A DNA stretch of 64,000 nt from Limiplasma sp964416065 (GTDB lineage Bacteria; Bacillota; Clostridia; Christensenellales; Aristaeellaceae): positions 41,181 to 105,180 of the forward strand of contig CAYQCL010000001.1 of NCBI GenBank assembly GCA_964416065.1, given 5' to 3'. Of the stretch, positions 8,794 to 18,090 are shown piece by piece. The notes below the pieces were generated by a model. The model searched no databases. It saw only the letters and a program-made list of their open reading frames with translations, and had not been told where the DNA came from. The first letter of the stretch is position 1, and the number at the start of each line of letters is the position of its first letter. Position numbers and translations under genes: made by a program.

Positions 8794-10219
8794 CCTGAAA
8801 CGGGCGATTGACGCCGATTTGTCCCGTCTGCGCGTGACCCAGCGGGAACGAGACCGCATTTTACAAAACGCTTGGGAGGGACAAAAGGTGAAGAAAAAAA
8901 TATCCGTCGCCTTTGTGCTGGCAACGATACTGGTATTGGCCGCCGCCGTGGCATTGGCCGTGGCGACCATTCAGGGGACGGGATGCCTGATCGCGCAGAC
9001 GGAAAAGGAAAACGGCGATTACCTGGACTGGCCAGTGGAAACTCGGATCCAGATTGTGCTGGAACTGATGGACGAGGGGTACATTCCCCAGACGGAGGAA
9101 CGCGGGCAGCTACGCGATGGCACACTTTCTGACGACGATGCCGCGCGCGTAGCCGATGCGGCCATTTCAGAACTGACAGCGGAGGATGCCAGATACGCCA
9201 GCTTCCTTGGCATCATGAACGCTGTATGGGGGCCCTTTGAGGAATGGACGCATGAGCAGCAGGCGTGGTACTCGACCGTGATGGAGGATGTGGGCTTTGA
9301 AACAGAGGGAAAATCCTTCTATGTGCTGCCCACCGGACCGCTTGACGAGGCGGATGCCATCGAATGCGCTAAGCGGGAGATTCTGCGCGTGTTTGACACC
9401 CTGGACGCGGACACGCTGAATCTATTCGACACGACGGTGGATTTTCAGATTCCTGAGGACGCGGAGCAGGGAGATACCAAGGCCTACTGGTACGTATGCT
9501 TCGACAGCTGGAACACAGGCATTGATTCCAGCGACCTGCCCTTCGCCACAATCGACCTGTTTATCGACCCTGACACCGGCACGCCTCGCGATTCCCTGGA
9601 GGAATACGCGGAAGTGCTTGAAAAAGAGGCGGCGCGGCGCAACCATCCCATTCGCCAGCGAATTCGAGCCCTTAAGGCGGAATGCGGAGAAGACAAGAAC
9701 CTGCCCACCTGGAGCGTGGAGAACAAGGCCCGATGGTCGGTCGAGATCGCTCCGCTGATCCTGGCCTTTGAGAAAGAGAATCCCGAAGAGGCACGGCAGA
9801 TGTTTGGGCCGGACGAGCTTGCAGCTTCGCGCTTTGTCTACGGCCTGCCGGATGAGAAGGCCTTGACGCGAGAGGACGCCCTGAACCAGGCAAGGGACGC
9901 ACTGCGCGCGGCCTATCCGCTTGCGGATGAGGAATGGAGCCTCCTGTTTGATCCGGCCAACGAGGATTCTACCTACATCTGTTACGATATAACCACTCCC
10001 GACGCGCCCCTGTGGAAGCTTGTGTTTGTTATGCCCACCCAGTATAACGCAAACGACGACTTGGCCGGACGAGCCAAAGAGATTTACGGTCAACGAGATC
10101 GCGATGACTACGACCTGTTCTATAAGGTGGAGCTGAATGCCTATACGGGCGAGGTTGTGCGCACCCTCAGTCTGAAATATTTGGACGTGACGGAGGAGGC
10201 GTATCGGGAGATTCTATAA
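8786..10219 (+). CDS. Single-pass membrane protein, putative anti-sigma factor
   Basis: A 477-residue protein with a basic cytoplasmic N-terminus (1-38), one membrane helix (about 39-62, rich in A, V and L) and a large extracytoplasmic part of more than 400 residues. The outer region has two segments resembling PepSY-type folds (around 170-270 and 340-470). There is no zinc anti-sigma HxxxCxxC motif, so inhibition of the sigma factor is inferred from the eight-base overlap with the sigma gene and the topology. The outer domain may be the signal sensor. The gene ends just before dispersed-repeat copy 1, whose hairpin probably terminates the transcript. Confidence 0.75.
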   Translation: MNNLKRAIDADLSRLRVTQRERDRILQNAWEGQKVKKKISVAFVLATILVLAAAVALAVATIQGTGCLIAQTEKENGDYLDWPVETRIQIVLELMDEGYIPQTEERGQLRDGTLSDDDAARVADAAISELTAEDARYASFLGIMNAVWGPFEEWTHEQQAWYSTVMEDVGFETEGKSFYVLPTGPLDEADAIECAKREILRVFDTLDADTLNLFDTTVDFQIPEDAEQGDTKAYWYVCFDSWNTGIDSSDLPFATIDLFIDPDTGTPRDSLEEYAEVLEKEAARRNHPIRQRIRALKAECGEDKNLPTWSVENKARWSVEIAPLILAFEKENPEEARQMFGPDELAASRFVYGLPDEKALTREDALNQARDALRAAYPLADEEWSLLFDPANEDSTYICYDITTPDAPLWKLVFVMPTQYNANDDLAGRAKEIYGQRDRDDYDLFYKVELNAYTGEVVRTLSLKYLDVTEEAYREIL

Positions 10220-10238
10220 GAAGAAAGGGAACAGGGAA

Positions 10239-10363
10239 AGGGCCTGTTAAAGCCTTTCAACCAGAATCATGCGAAAAAAATCCGCTCTCAAGCGTTGCTT
10301 GGAAGCGGATTTTTTTCGCTGTTGCAGAAACCGTGTATTGAAACTGTTTCTGCAACAGGCCCT
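10239..10363 (+). repeat. Dispersed hairpin repeat, copy 1
   Basis: A segment of about 125 bp bounded by the inverted ends AGGGCCTGTT and AACAGGCCCT. It contains a strong hairpin (AATCCGCT...AGCGGATT, with A and T runs) and a second hairpin (GTTGCAGAAAC...GTTTCTGCAAC). A closely matching copy lies inverted at 48619-48731. The first hairpin with its T run works as a terminator for the anti-sigma-like gene. The form is that of a non-autonomous MITE or REP-like element; no transposase is present. Confidence 0.8.
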
Positions 10364-10383
10364 GTTTTGATCCGCCCGCGTGC

Positions 10384-10535
10384 TTATTCCATAGGACGAG
10401 CCTCCACCGTCACACGTAGCGGCACATCCGCCGCAAAGGTTATGCTGGCAACATTGGGAGGCTTGGGAAGAAGAACGGTAACCGCCCGCTCGACCTCGTT
10501 GAAAGAACTGCTTTTCAGGGAAGGGATCCTCCTTG
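10384..10535 (-). pseudogene. Possible C-terminal remnant of a lost gene
   Basis: One minus-strand frame reads about 37 residues ending at a TAA at 10384-10386, with alternating hydrophobic beta-strand character (AVTVLLPKPPNV, LRVTVEARPME). No start codon or ribosome site belongs to it. It resembles the C-terminal sandwich end of a carbohydrate enzyme, but it is too short to assign. It lies in the decayed block next to the broken two-component system. Confidence 0.3.
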
Positions 10536-10561
10536 ACAGAACAAAAAGAAAATGCTACGAT
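10533..10561 (+). promoter_or_regulatory. Sigma-A promoter of the broken two-component operon
   Basis: TTGACA, 17-base spacer, TACGAT, about 60 bases upstream of the kinase start codon. Confidence 0.65.
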
Positions 10562-10619
10562 ATTTTCTCAAAAAAAGAGGCACCATATGGATTTCTCAGA
10601 CTGAAACGAGGCACGGCCC

Positions 10620-12116
10620 ATGGGAAAGAGGCGTCAAAGAAGCTACAGGCTTACCAAATGACAAAAGACCTTTCTGGCGGCGTTTATAGCGATCATGGTG
10701 GTGCTGCTGATTTCCGTCACGGCCATTTTGATTGCTAACCGTGCCTACGTGACAGGCAAAAACCATATCTATGTGCTGGAAAAGCAGGACAAGCTCAGTT
10801 TGAAACCACAAATTTCTTTCTCAACCAGGAGGGGCCTGTGCAGCGTTTTCCTCTGTCCAGGGAGGAACTGGAACAGGCCTCGCAGGAGGAGATGTTCGTC
10901 AAGGACGGACGACCGTATATCGTGCGTACCCTGATGGATTACCAGGCCCATGAGCCCAACGGTTTATGCAGCATTGTGATGGAATTGAACGCAAAGGCGC
11001 TATTTGAGCAATTTTCCTTTCTGTGTCAGGGCGATGAAAGCGTAGCGCTGCTGGTTTTAGGTCAGGCGCTGGAAGGCGCCGACTCGCCGGAGACGCCCCT
11101 CAAAAAAACAGGTGATTACCAGCAGCATGGCTCTTTACTCCCTGCAAATTTCCTTGGGCATCGGAACGGCCCGTTACCAGCTTTCCACGGATGAATGGCT
11201 GACATCAGTGGGCGCAGGCGTGGAAATCACCTGCCTGCTGGCCTGGGTATTCATTCTGTATTACTACCTGCATTTGTATCGCCCGCTGGAGCTGCTGCTG
11301 GACGAGGCCTTTACGCACATGAAGCAGGGTGATCTGACATATCGGATTCCCACTCAGCACAGCGGCTCGTTTGCGAATATCTACCAGACCTTTAACGAAT
11401 CCATGGCACGGCTGGAATACCTGATGGATCATGTGTACCGGAAGAAGCTACTGATCAGTGAGATGCAGTTTAAGCAATTGCAGTCTCAGATCAATCCCCA
11501 TTTTATGCACAACACCTACTACACCCTCTATCGGCTGATTCAGGATCGGAATTGGGCCTCTAGTAGCCAGTTGGCCCGATTGCTGGGCGATTTCTATCAC
11601 TATATCACCCGAAACGGCAGTACGGAGAGAACGCTTCGGGAGGAAATGGGCCATACGCTGACCTATGTGAAAATTCAAACCATCCGCTTTCCCAACACCA
11701 TTCAGGAAATAGAACCGCTACCAGAGGAGATCACCGGATTGATTGTGCCCCAGCTGATTATGCAGCCAGTGTTTGAAAATGTATTCCAGCACGCGCGCCA
11801 AAACCTGCGGCCCGAGGAGCCTCTACATCTGCGCCTGCGCTACCGGATCGACGGAGATGACGTTTGGATTTCCGTGGAAAATAACGGTCCGTTGCAGGAA
11901 TCCACCATCGAGCGGCTGCGGAGTGCGCTCGCTCAGACAGATCCACATCGGGAAACAACCGCGTTGATCAATATTCATAAAAGGCTGCGTTACTTTTATG
12001 GCGAGGGAGCGGGCCTGACCGTGAGCCGCTCTGATCTGGACGGCTTATGCGTGTGCATCCATTTGAAAGGAGAAGGGTATGGAACAGCGGGACAGCTTGC
12101 GGGTTTACCTGATTGA
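10620..12116 (+). pseudogene. Broken YesM/LytS-type sensor histidine kinase
   Basis: Homology to a membrane sensor kinase runs through three frames. Codon 14 is TGA (10659-10661), followed in frame by the first membrane helix (AAFIAIMVVLLISVTAILIA). A frameshift near 10790-10803 leads into the extracytoplasmic domain. A second frameshift at an A7 run (11102-11108) leads into the second helix, a HAMP-like linker and the kinase domain. The kinase part has the phosphoacceptor box QLQSQINPHFMHNT and ATP-site motifs VENNGPL and INIHKRLRYFYGEGAG. The start at 10620 (GAGG upstream) would otherwise give a complete protein of about 500 residues. Either the gene is dead, or the two shifts and the stop are assembly errors. 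The regulator partner follows. Confidence 0.8.
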
Positions 12117-12908
12117 TGATGAGGTGCTCATCGTGGAATCGCTTGCCCATCTGCTTGAGGAGCATTTTGGGGATCAGGCACTGGTACGCTTTTTTATCAG
12201 TCCCGCAATACTGATGGAGGATTTTGAGCAGATGCCCTGTGATCTTCTGATTTCAGACATCCGCATGCCCAGAATGACGGGGCTTGAAATGCTCAGCCGT
12301 CTGCATGCTGTTTCCGAGAATTTTGAGACCATCTTCCTGACCGGATATGACATATTTGAATATGCGTATCAATCCATTCAGAAAAATGCCTTTGGCTACC
12401 TGCTCAAAAACGAGTCGGATGAGCGGGTGCTGGAGGTGGTGGATAAGGCGGTCGAAAAAAAACCCAAAGCCGAAGCACGCTTGAACGGCGCCTGGACGAT
12501 ACGTCCAAGGAGGCATGGGAGGAAGTGGACTTTTCCACGCTGCCGGTCATCAGCGTGCAGGAGAGCAAGACCATCCGGCTGCGTCGAGTCTCGTCCCAGG
12601 TGAAGGCCTACGTGGCTGAGCACATGGGCGACGATCTGACCACGGCATCCATCGCCGCCCATGTAGGATATAGCGAGGCGCACCTGTCCTGCCTGTTTAA
12701 GGAAAGCGAGGGTGTGACGCTTCATCTCTTTATTCAGCAGGCGCGCATGGAACGCGCCTGCAAGATGCTTCGAAGCACCCATGAGAAAATATACCGGATT
12801 GCTCAGCGATGCGGGTATAACAATACCGCATATTTCATCCGGACTTTCAAAAGCGCGATGGGGATCACCCCGCAGCAATACCGCTACCGGCAGTCCAGCC
12901 GTCCCTGA
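12079..12908 (+). pseudogene. Broken YesN-type response regulator (receiver plus AraC HTH)
   Basis: The N-terminal receiver (residues 1-130) has the acidic pocket IDDE, phospho-acceptor Asp60 in LLISDIRMP, and the switch lysine in YLLKNES. The frame is lost at an A8 run (12455-12462). The other frame continues smoothly (TLERRLDDTSKEAWEEVDFS) into an AraC-family double helix-turn-helix ending GITPQQYRYR. Ignoring the slip, the protein would be about 275 residues, much shorter than typical YesN proteins. It overlaps the kinase by 38 bases and has AAAGGAGAAGG before its start. Such pairs usually control carbohydrate uptake or hydrolase genes, which fits the GH32-like fragment downstream. Confidence 0.8.
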
Positions 12909-12933
12909 GGCTTCGTCGCTTCGGGGCTTTTTT
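12903..12933 (+). terminator. Terminator after the response regulator
   Basis: A nine-pair stem with two G-T pairs (CCCTGAGGC / GCTTCGGGG, loop TTCGTC), followed by CTTTTTTA. The regulator stop codon lies within the first arm. Confidence 0.8.
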
Positions 12934-13082
12934 ATTCAAAAAGATGAATTAAATGACCTATATTTTACCTATATACGCATCATTTTGATGGAAAATGAAT
13001 ATAAATCTCAGTTTTTTATCATATACACGCCTTCTTTTGCTTCTGTATAATAAACGCAACAAAAGAACCGCATAAAAGCGTT

Positions 13083-13814
13083 CATGAAGGGAGCAAGCAG
13101 ACGGCCACAGGGGCGGGCCGTCGGTATTTGTTCGGATGGGCCGCCGTCAAGGAATTCAATTCCAAGGGATTTAATCCGCCCTGCTGGCAGGGGAAGGATT
13201 ACGGCACCTTCAGCCATGGCGGTACTATGGTGGTTCACGAAATAGGTCAGAATCCGGACGGCACCCTGAGAGTCGTCCCGCCGGAAACGGTGCGTAACGC
13301 CATGAGCAAGGAACTGCCCCTGGAATTTGAGGCGCTCACGGGGAGGTGGCAGAACTGCGAGGGCAGTTATCATACGGACACGCCTCATGCATACGCGTGT
13401 GCCCTGCTAAGCATTCTGCCGGAATGCTATCGCATCGAGGCGGATGTGACCTTCACTCAAAGGCCGCTGGAATACGGCATTGCCCTGCAGATGGATCGGG
13501 ACTTTGTGAAGGGATATTACCTGCAATGGGAGTCCGCGCGTCAGCGCGTACAGTGGAAAAGCGCCATTCGTATGTATGAGGATGGCGGCGCCACCTTCCC
13601 CTATGAGGTGGAAATGGAGCATGCAGTCTCCATAAAGGCCGGAGTCCCCACACATGTGACCATCCTTGCGCAAGAAAGTCTGATTGTTGTGTATCTGAAT
13701 GGACAAACGGCCATGACCGTGCGTGGCTTTGATTATACAGCACGCAGACTGGGCCTGTATGCGTTTGGCGGTAGCGTACAATTTGACCACGTAAAGCTAT
13801 ATACTATGGAGTAA
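13083..13814 (+). pseudogene. GH32-like beta-fructosidase-type gene missing its 5' part
   Basis: The reading frame aligns with the second half of GH32-like fructan/sucrose hydrolases. It has RRYLFGWAAVKEF, SHGGTMVVHEI, the loop PDGTLRVVPPETV and a C-terminal sandwich domain to the stop. The catalytic N-terminal propeller blades are absent. Homology starts abruptly near 13083 with no ATG or GTG in frame and no ribosome site. Only a TTG at 13128 could initiate, inside a conserved motif. A TATAAT at about 13044 shows a promoter-like region just before the break, so the 5' half was probably deleted. The product cannot be an active hydrolase. Confidence 0.7.
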
Positions 13815-13820
13815 GATAAA

Positions 13821-13854
13821 AGGCAGAGTCTCACAGGAATATGAGCCTCTGCCT
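13821..13854. terminator. Bidirectional terminator
   Basis: Arms AGGCAGAG(T)CTCA and TGAG(C)CTCTGCCT with short T- and A-rich flanks, between the GH32-like fragment and the convergent phosphatase gene. Confidence 0.75.
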
Positions 13855-13880
13855 ATTTAAACCCAAAAGAACAATTTTCA

Positions 13881-14723
13881 TCAGTCCCGGGCGGCGTCCA
13901 TCGCCTCCAGAAAGCTCAGGGGCACCTCCAAATCACCATAACCATCCAGCAGATCCAATCCTTTTTTGAATGAACCGTGAAAATCGCTGCCGCCGGAACG
14001 AAGCTTGCCAAAGCACTGGGCCAACGCCTCGGTGCGGTCGCGCCAATCCTGATCGAATTCGCAATAGCGGGTTTCCAGTCCATCAGCGCCCAACTCCAGA
14101 AGCGTAGCGCAGATTTCACAGCTGCGATCGCGGCTCTGACTGTCAATCTGGTTGGTATGAGCCACGAAGGCCAGCCCGGATGCGTCATGAATCAGCTGAA
14201 TGCATTCCACGGGATCGGGGCATTGTCGTTCCACGTAGGCCACTCCGCCTTTGCGCAGATAGGTGTTCATCGCGGTACGAAGATCGGGCGCATAGCCGCG
14301 CTCCACCAAAATCTGACCGATATGCGCCTTGGTAAGCACGCAGCCCTGAAAACGTTCCAAATCCTCAGGAGCAATGTTAAAGTGGGCGTCGCGTAGTTTT
14401 TGCACCATCTGCGCGTTGCGGATGTCACGGGTAGCCGCCAGTTCGCGTACACGACTCACAAAGGAGAGGTTGGTATAATCTACAAACAGACCTACGATAT
14501 GAATTTCGCACCCATCACGCTTTGTCGTCAGTTCTATGCCGGGTACAAGCCTTAGTCCGATCGAGACCGCGACTTCAGAGGCTCGGGCAAGGCCATCCAC
14601 CGTATCATGATCGGTGACAGCAATAGCCGAGGCTCCCTTTTGACACGCATAGCGCACCAACTCCTCCGGCGTCAGCGCACCGTCCGATGCGGTTGTATGT
14701 GTGTGCAGATCCACTCGTTTCAT
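13881..14723 (-). CDS. PHP-domain phosphoesterase (TrpH/RNase AM-like)
   Basis: A 280-residue metal-dependent phosphoesterase of the PHP family. Its ligand motifs are DLHTHTTASDG (His7, His9), VTDHDTVDG, GIELTT, the HTN box and the C-terminal GGSDFHG. Relatives hydrolyse 3',5'-nucleoside bisphosphates or degrade short RNA 5' ends; the substrate here is not known. ATG at 14723 has AAAGGA nine bases upstream. It follows tctA by about 20 bases at the end of the tricarboxylate-transport operon, an unexpected partner for a nucleotide phosphatase. Confidence 0.88.
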   Translation of the reverse strand: MKRVDLHTHTTASDGALTPEELVRYACQKGASAIAVTDHDTVDGLARASEVAVSIGLRLVPGIELTTKRDGCEIHIVGLFVDYTNLSFVSRVRELAATRDIRNAQMVQKLRDAHFNIAPEDLERFQGCVLTKAHIGQILVERGYAPDLRTAMNTYLRKGGVAYVERQCPDPVECIQLIHDASGLAFVAHTNQIDSQSRDRSCEICATLLELGADGLETRYCEFDQDWRDRTEALAQCFGKLRSGGSDFHGSFKKGLDLLDGYGDLEVPLSFLEAMDAARD

Positions 14724-14743
14724 GGCTGTCTTCCTTTCCATAC

Positions 14744-16240
14744 TTATCGGACCTTCTTGCGCTCCTTGCGCCGCGCCAGAAGTGCTTTGATGTTGGGCAG
14801 GAACAGGAACACCAGCGAAAGCACCAGAATGGCTAGGGAGATGGGCCGTTCAAAGAAGATAAAGGGACTGCCCTTGGAAAGAATCAATGAGCGGCGCAGA
14901 TTGGTTTCAAACAGGTTTCCCAGCACCAGGCCAATGGTAAGCGGCGGAATGGGAAAATCAAAGCGTTTCATCAGAAAGCCAACGATACCAAACGCGATGA
15001 GCAGCGTCACCTCAAAGGTGGTGTTGCCGATGGCAAAGCCGCCCATGCAGCATACGGCGATAATGGCCGGAATCATGATTATGGTTGGAACCTTAGAGAT
15101 GTTGGCAAAGCCGCTGGAGAAAAGCAACCCCTGAAACAGCATGAAGAAGTTGATAACCAACAGACCGCCCATGATGGCATATACCCAGATACTTCCATCG
15201 CTAAACAGGGCTGATCCGGGGGTGATGCCCTGCATGGTCAGCGCACCCAGCATGATGGCCGTCAAGCTGTCGCCGGGGATGCCCAACGTGAGCATGGGAA
15301 TCATGGTGGCGCCGGTCACGGCGTTGTTGCCGCACTCGGCGGCCACGACGCCCTCAATTTCACCCGTGCCAAACCGTTCCGGATGCTTGGATGCGCGGCG
15401 TGCTTCATTGTAGCAGAACATGGCGGAGGTCGCGCCGCCGGTGCCCGGAATCGCGCCTATGATGGTACCGATTACCGAGGAGCGGAGCAAGGTTTTCCAG
15501 TATTTCAGAATATCACGCAGACGTATGCTGGCTTTGACATAAGGGGTGCGCTCCACGTTTTGACGATGCTTGCCGCCGTAGGTTTCTTTGGACATCACCA
15601 GCACCTGCGCTAAGGCGTAGGCACCCAGCATGCAGGTAGAAACCTTGAGCCCGCCCATCAGACGGTAGTTCCCAAACATCAGACGCTGCGAACCGTAGAT
15701 GGTATCCAGACCAACCGTGCTCAGCATCAGGCCCAGGGCGGCGGAGAAAAGGCCCCGAAGCTTGTCCTTGGCCGTGCCTACGGCCGCGATCATGCCGAAT
15801 ACGCACAGGGAAAAGTATTCCGGAGAACCGATTTTGAGTACAACCTTGGCCACCGTGGGCGCCATAAACATCAGCACGATCGCGCTGAATACACCGCCTA
15901 TGGTAGAGGAGATAAGCGCTACCCGCAGCGCGTCACCCGCACGGCCCTGCTGGGCCAGCGGATAACCGTCGAATACGGTGGCCGCCGCGTTGGAGGTACC
16001 GGGGGTGTTGATGAGGATGGCGGTAATGGAGCCGCCATACATGCCGCCGCAGTAGGTACCCAGCAGCAGGTACATGCCGCTCATGGAATCCATGCCGTAA
16101 GTGAGCGTCAGCACCACAGTCACGGCAAAAGTGAGGCTTAAACCGGGCATGGCACCGATCACAATACCCAGCGCAATGCCCAGGTTCATAATCAGTACGT
16201 TATGCAGCGTAAAAACCGATGTGAAAAGCTCTCCTAACAC
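14744..16240 (-). CDS. tctA: Tripartite tricarboxylate transporter, large permease TctA
   Basis: The 498-residue main membrane subunit of a TTT-family secondary importer, normally driven by ion gradients and taking up citrate or other organic anions delivered by TctC. It has about 10-12 hydrophobic segments and the two duplicated family signatures: GAMPGLSLTFAVTV near residue 30, and IPGTGGATSAMFCYNEARR near 265. The length is normal. It follows tctB by 12 bases and shares its transcript. Confidence 0.95.
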   Translation of the reverse strand: MLGELFTSVFTLHNVLIMNLGIALGIVIGAMPGLSLTFAVTVVLTLTYGMDSMSGMYLLLGTYCGGMYGGSITAILINTPGTSNAAATVFDGYPLAQQGRAGDALRVALISSTIGGVFSAIVLMFMAPTVAKVVLKIGSPEYFSLCVFGMIAAVGTAKDKLRGLFSAALGLMLSTVGLDTIYGSQRLMFGNYRLMGGLKVSTCMLGAYALAQVLVMSKETYGGKHRQNVERTPYVKASIRLRDILKYWKTLLRSSVIGTIIGAIPGTGGATSAMFCYNEARRASKHPERFGTGEIEGVVAAECGNNAVTGATMIPMLTLGIPGDSLTAIMLGALTMQGITPGSALFSDGSIWVYAIMGGLLVINFFMLFQGLLFSSGFANISKVPTIIMIPAIIAVCCMGGFAIGNTTFEVTLLIAFGIVGFLMKRFDFPIPPLTIGLVLGNLFETNLRRSLILSKGSPFIFFERPISLAILVLSLVFLFLPNIKALLARRKERKKVR

Positions 16241-16252
16241 AGGCCCACCTCC

Positions 16253-16759
16253 TTAAGGCAACTGCACATGCAGCACAAATTTGAATATGGCCCACATGGC
16301 TGCCGCGAAGAGATACACGTACAGGTACCATTGCCATCTGCGGCAGCCCAGCAGCGACAGGATCGCCGGAATCATGACCAGGGTGGGCAGAATGAACCCG
16401 ATATGATCGATGCCCAGGCCATAAAGGCAGATCAGCACGTAGACAATCCAGGGGATGAGCGCGGTGATTCGTTCATGCGCAGTTTTGGGAGCGGACCTTT
16501 CATGAATGGTACCCGCTGCCATGGCCGCCGCCCGGGCCTTTTGAAAGTGTATGGCCGCCTTAACCGTGCCCGCTATCGAACACAACAGCATGATCACACC
16601 GCAAAAATAGGGAAAGGTCTGCGGGGTAAAGACATCCTTTTTTGCCGCCGCCGGCACCTTGATGAGCACCGGAATGATGTAAAACACCACCAGCAGCGAA
16701 AGCACGGTGCACACCACCATGACGATAACGTTCTCCCGAGCTTTTCTGTATTCTTTCAT
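16253..16759 (-). CDS. tctB: Tripartite tricarboxylate transporter, small permease TctB
   Basis: A 168-residue membrane protein with four predicted helices, matching the small TctB subunit in size, topology and position between tctC and tctA. ATG at 16759 has AGGAG at proper spacing; the in-frame ATG two codons earlier lies too close to that site. Sequence conservation in this family is low, so the neighbours are the main support. Confidence 0.9.
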   Translation of the reverse strand: MKEYRKARENVIVMVVCTVLSLLVVFYIIPVLIKVPAAAKKDVFTPQTFPYFCGVIMLLCSIAGTVKAAIHFQKARAAAMAAGTIHERSAPKTAHERITALIPWIVYVLICLYGLGIDHIGFILPTLVMIPAILSLLGCRRWQWYLYVYLFAAAMWAIFKFVLHVQLP

Positions 16760-16793
16760 CTTCATATCTCCTGTGTGTGAAGATAAGGGAAAG

Positions 16794-16825
16794 GCTGCCG
16801 CACATTGCTCGTCGCACGCGGCAGC
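16794..16825 (-). other. Intercistronic hairpin between tctC and tctB
   Basis: Arms GCTGCCGC / GCGGCAGC flank a 16-base loop after the tctC stop, without a proper T run (CTTTCCCTT). Such hairpins commonly stabilise the binding-protein message and lower downstream permease expression; that role here is inference. Confidence 0.55.
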
Positions 16826-16852
16826 TCCCATTGTTCAGCAGGGTATGTGGCT

Positions 16853-17833
16853 TTATTTGAGACCGGCGGCGGTAAGAACATCATCCCAGCTCTGGGTCGC
16901 GTCGGCAACCCATTGGGTCAGCTCTTCCTCGGTGGGAATCTCGGTCATCGCGCCCGCGCCGGAGGAGACCAGAAATGCCTGGTACTCGTCGCTGAGTACG
17001 GTTTTGTTAATCTGCTGCTTCATCCATTGCACAACCTCGTCGGGGGTGTCCTTGCGCACGGCCACAATCTTCACGCCGGCGAGGGGCTCCAGACCGGTAA
17101 TGCCGTAATCCGCCATGCAGGGAACGTCAGGCAGCAACGGGGTAGGCGTGGAGTAGCAGGTGAGCAGGGCGTTCATTTCCCCGTTCTGCACATAGGGTAC
17201 GATGTAGTTGTCGTCCATCAGGCCGAAATCCACCTCTCCGTTCAATACGGCCTGCATTACGCCGTTGGAGCCGCTATATACGATGTTGGTCGCATTTTCC
17301 ATCTTGTCCAGCTGGATCAGGGCGTGATACATTTCCACATGGGAGTGGCCGCCAATGGAGCTTACACCCACGTTATAGGGCTGGTCGCCGGTGATGAGGG
17401 CCCATACGTCATCCGCCGTTTTCAGGGGCGAATCGGGGCGTACCACCACAACACCCACGCTGTCATTCGCCAGCTTGGCGATGTAGCGGAAATCGTCGGC
17501 GGTATAAATCACATCCGCCGTCAGCGGCATGGTGATCAGACCGGTGGTGGACAGGGTGATCAGCGTATGGCCGTCCGCCGGACGGGTTACGCATTCCGCC
17601 ATGCCAATGGATTGCGAGCCGCCGGAGATGTTTTCCACCACGACGTTGCCGCCCAGGTTCGCGTTGCCCATAGCGCGGGTGAAGGTGTCGGTCGCGCCGC
17701 CGGCGGAGGAGGGAACAATCCAGGAGATGACCCCGCTGGGATAGCCCGCGGGCTGCGCGACTTCCTCCGCAAAGGCCATGGTCATGGAAGTAATCAGAAT
17801 CAGGGATAGAATAACACTCAGGATTTTTTTCAT
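16853..17833 (-). CDS. tctC: Tripartite tricarboxylate transporter substrate-binding protein TctC (Bug family)
   Basis: A 326-residue exported binding protein. It has a signal peptide (1 to about 24, MKKILSVILSLILIT..AFAEE), then a two-lobed fold with the family motifs GGATDTFTRA (ligand-carboxylate loop), VENISGGSQSIG and AVRKDTPDEVVQWM. The Gram-positive form would be tethered or secreted; no lipobox cysteine is seen. ATG at 17833 follows GGAGGA by nine bases. It leads the tctC-tctB-tctA-PHP operon, divergent from two DeoR regulators that probably sense the transported or derived compound. Confidence 0.93.
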   Translation of the reverse strand: MKKILSVILSLILITSMTMAFAEEVAQPAGYPSGVISWIVPSSAGGATDTFTRAMGNANLGGNVVVENISGGSQSIGMAECVTRPADGHTLITLSTTGLITMPLTADVIYTADDFRYIAKLANDSVGVVVVRPDSPLKTADDVWALITGDQPYNVGVSSIGGHSHVEMYHALIQLDKMENATNIVYSGSNGVMQAVLNGEVDFGLMDDNYIVPYVQNGEMNALLTCYSTPTPLLPDVPCMADYGITGLEPLAGVKIVAVRKDTPDEVVQWMKQQINKTVLSDEYQAFLVSSGAGAMTEIPTEEELTQWVADATQSWDDVLTAAGLK

Positions 17834-17900
17834 GATACTTGTCCTCCGTTCACAGTAGATTGCATTTTTGCCTCCGTCCTCCGGAGAATTTCTTGCATTT

Positions 17901-17929
17901 ATCATACACAGAATCACATCTGATGGCAA
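17901..17929 (-). promoter_or_regulatory. Sigma-A promoter of tctCBA operon
   Basis: On the minus strand: TTGCCA, 17-base spacer, TATGAT, about 70 bases before tctC. Confidence 0.75.
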
Positions 17930-18029
17930 GAAGTGAGTGATAAAATGATAAAAAGCCAAATTTGATCATTTTTATGTATAAAAAGGGGTATAAATCAAAT
18001 AAAAAAGAAAACTTTCGTTCCAAAAATGA

Positions 18030-18067
18030 TTGAAATTGATTGAATAATTTGAATTTAGGCGTATAAT
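18030..18067 (+). promoter_or_regulatory. deoR promoter with phased TTGAAW direct repeats
   Basis: TTGAAT (18040-18045), 16-base spacer, TATAAT (18062-18067). TTGAAA/TTGAAT/TTGAAT occurs at 18030, 18040 and 18049, one helical turn apart, and covers the -35 box. This is a plausible autoregulatory DeoR operator. Confidence 0.65.
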
Positions 18068-18090
18068 TAAGAATGAAGGGGGAAAGAGGC

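Noticed and set aside
10295..10738. 147-codon plus-strand frame across the dispersed repeat
   Set aside because: It begins inside the repeat, crosses the promoter of the kinase gene and has no ribosome site or coherent protein character.
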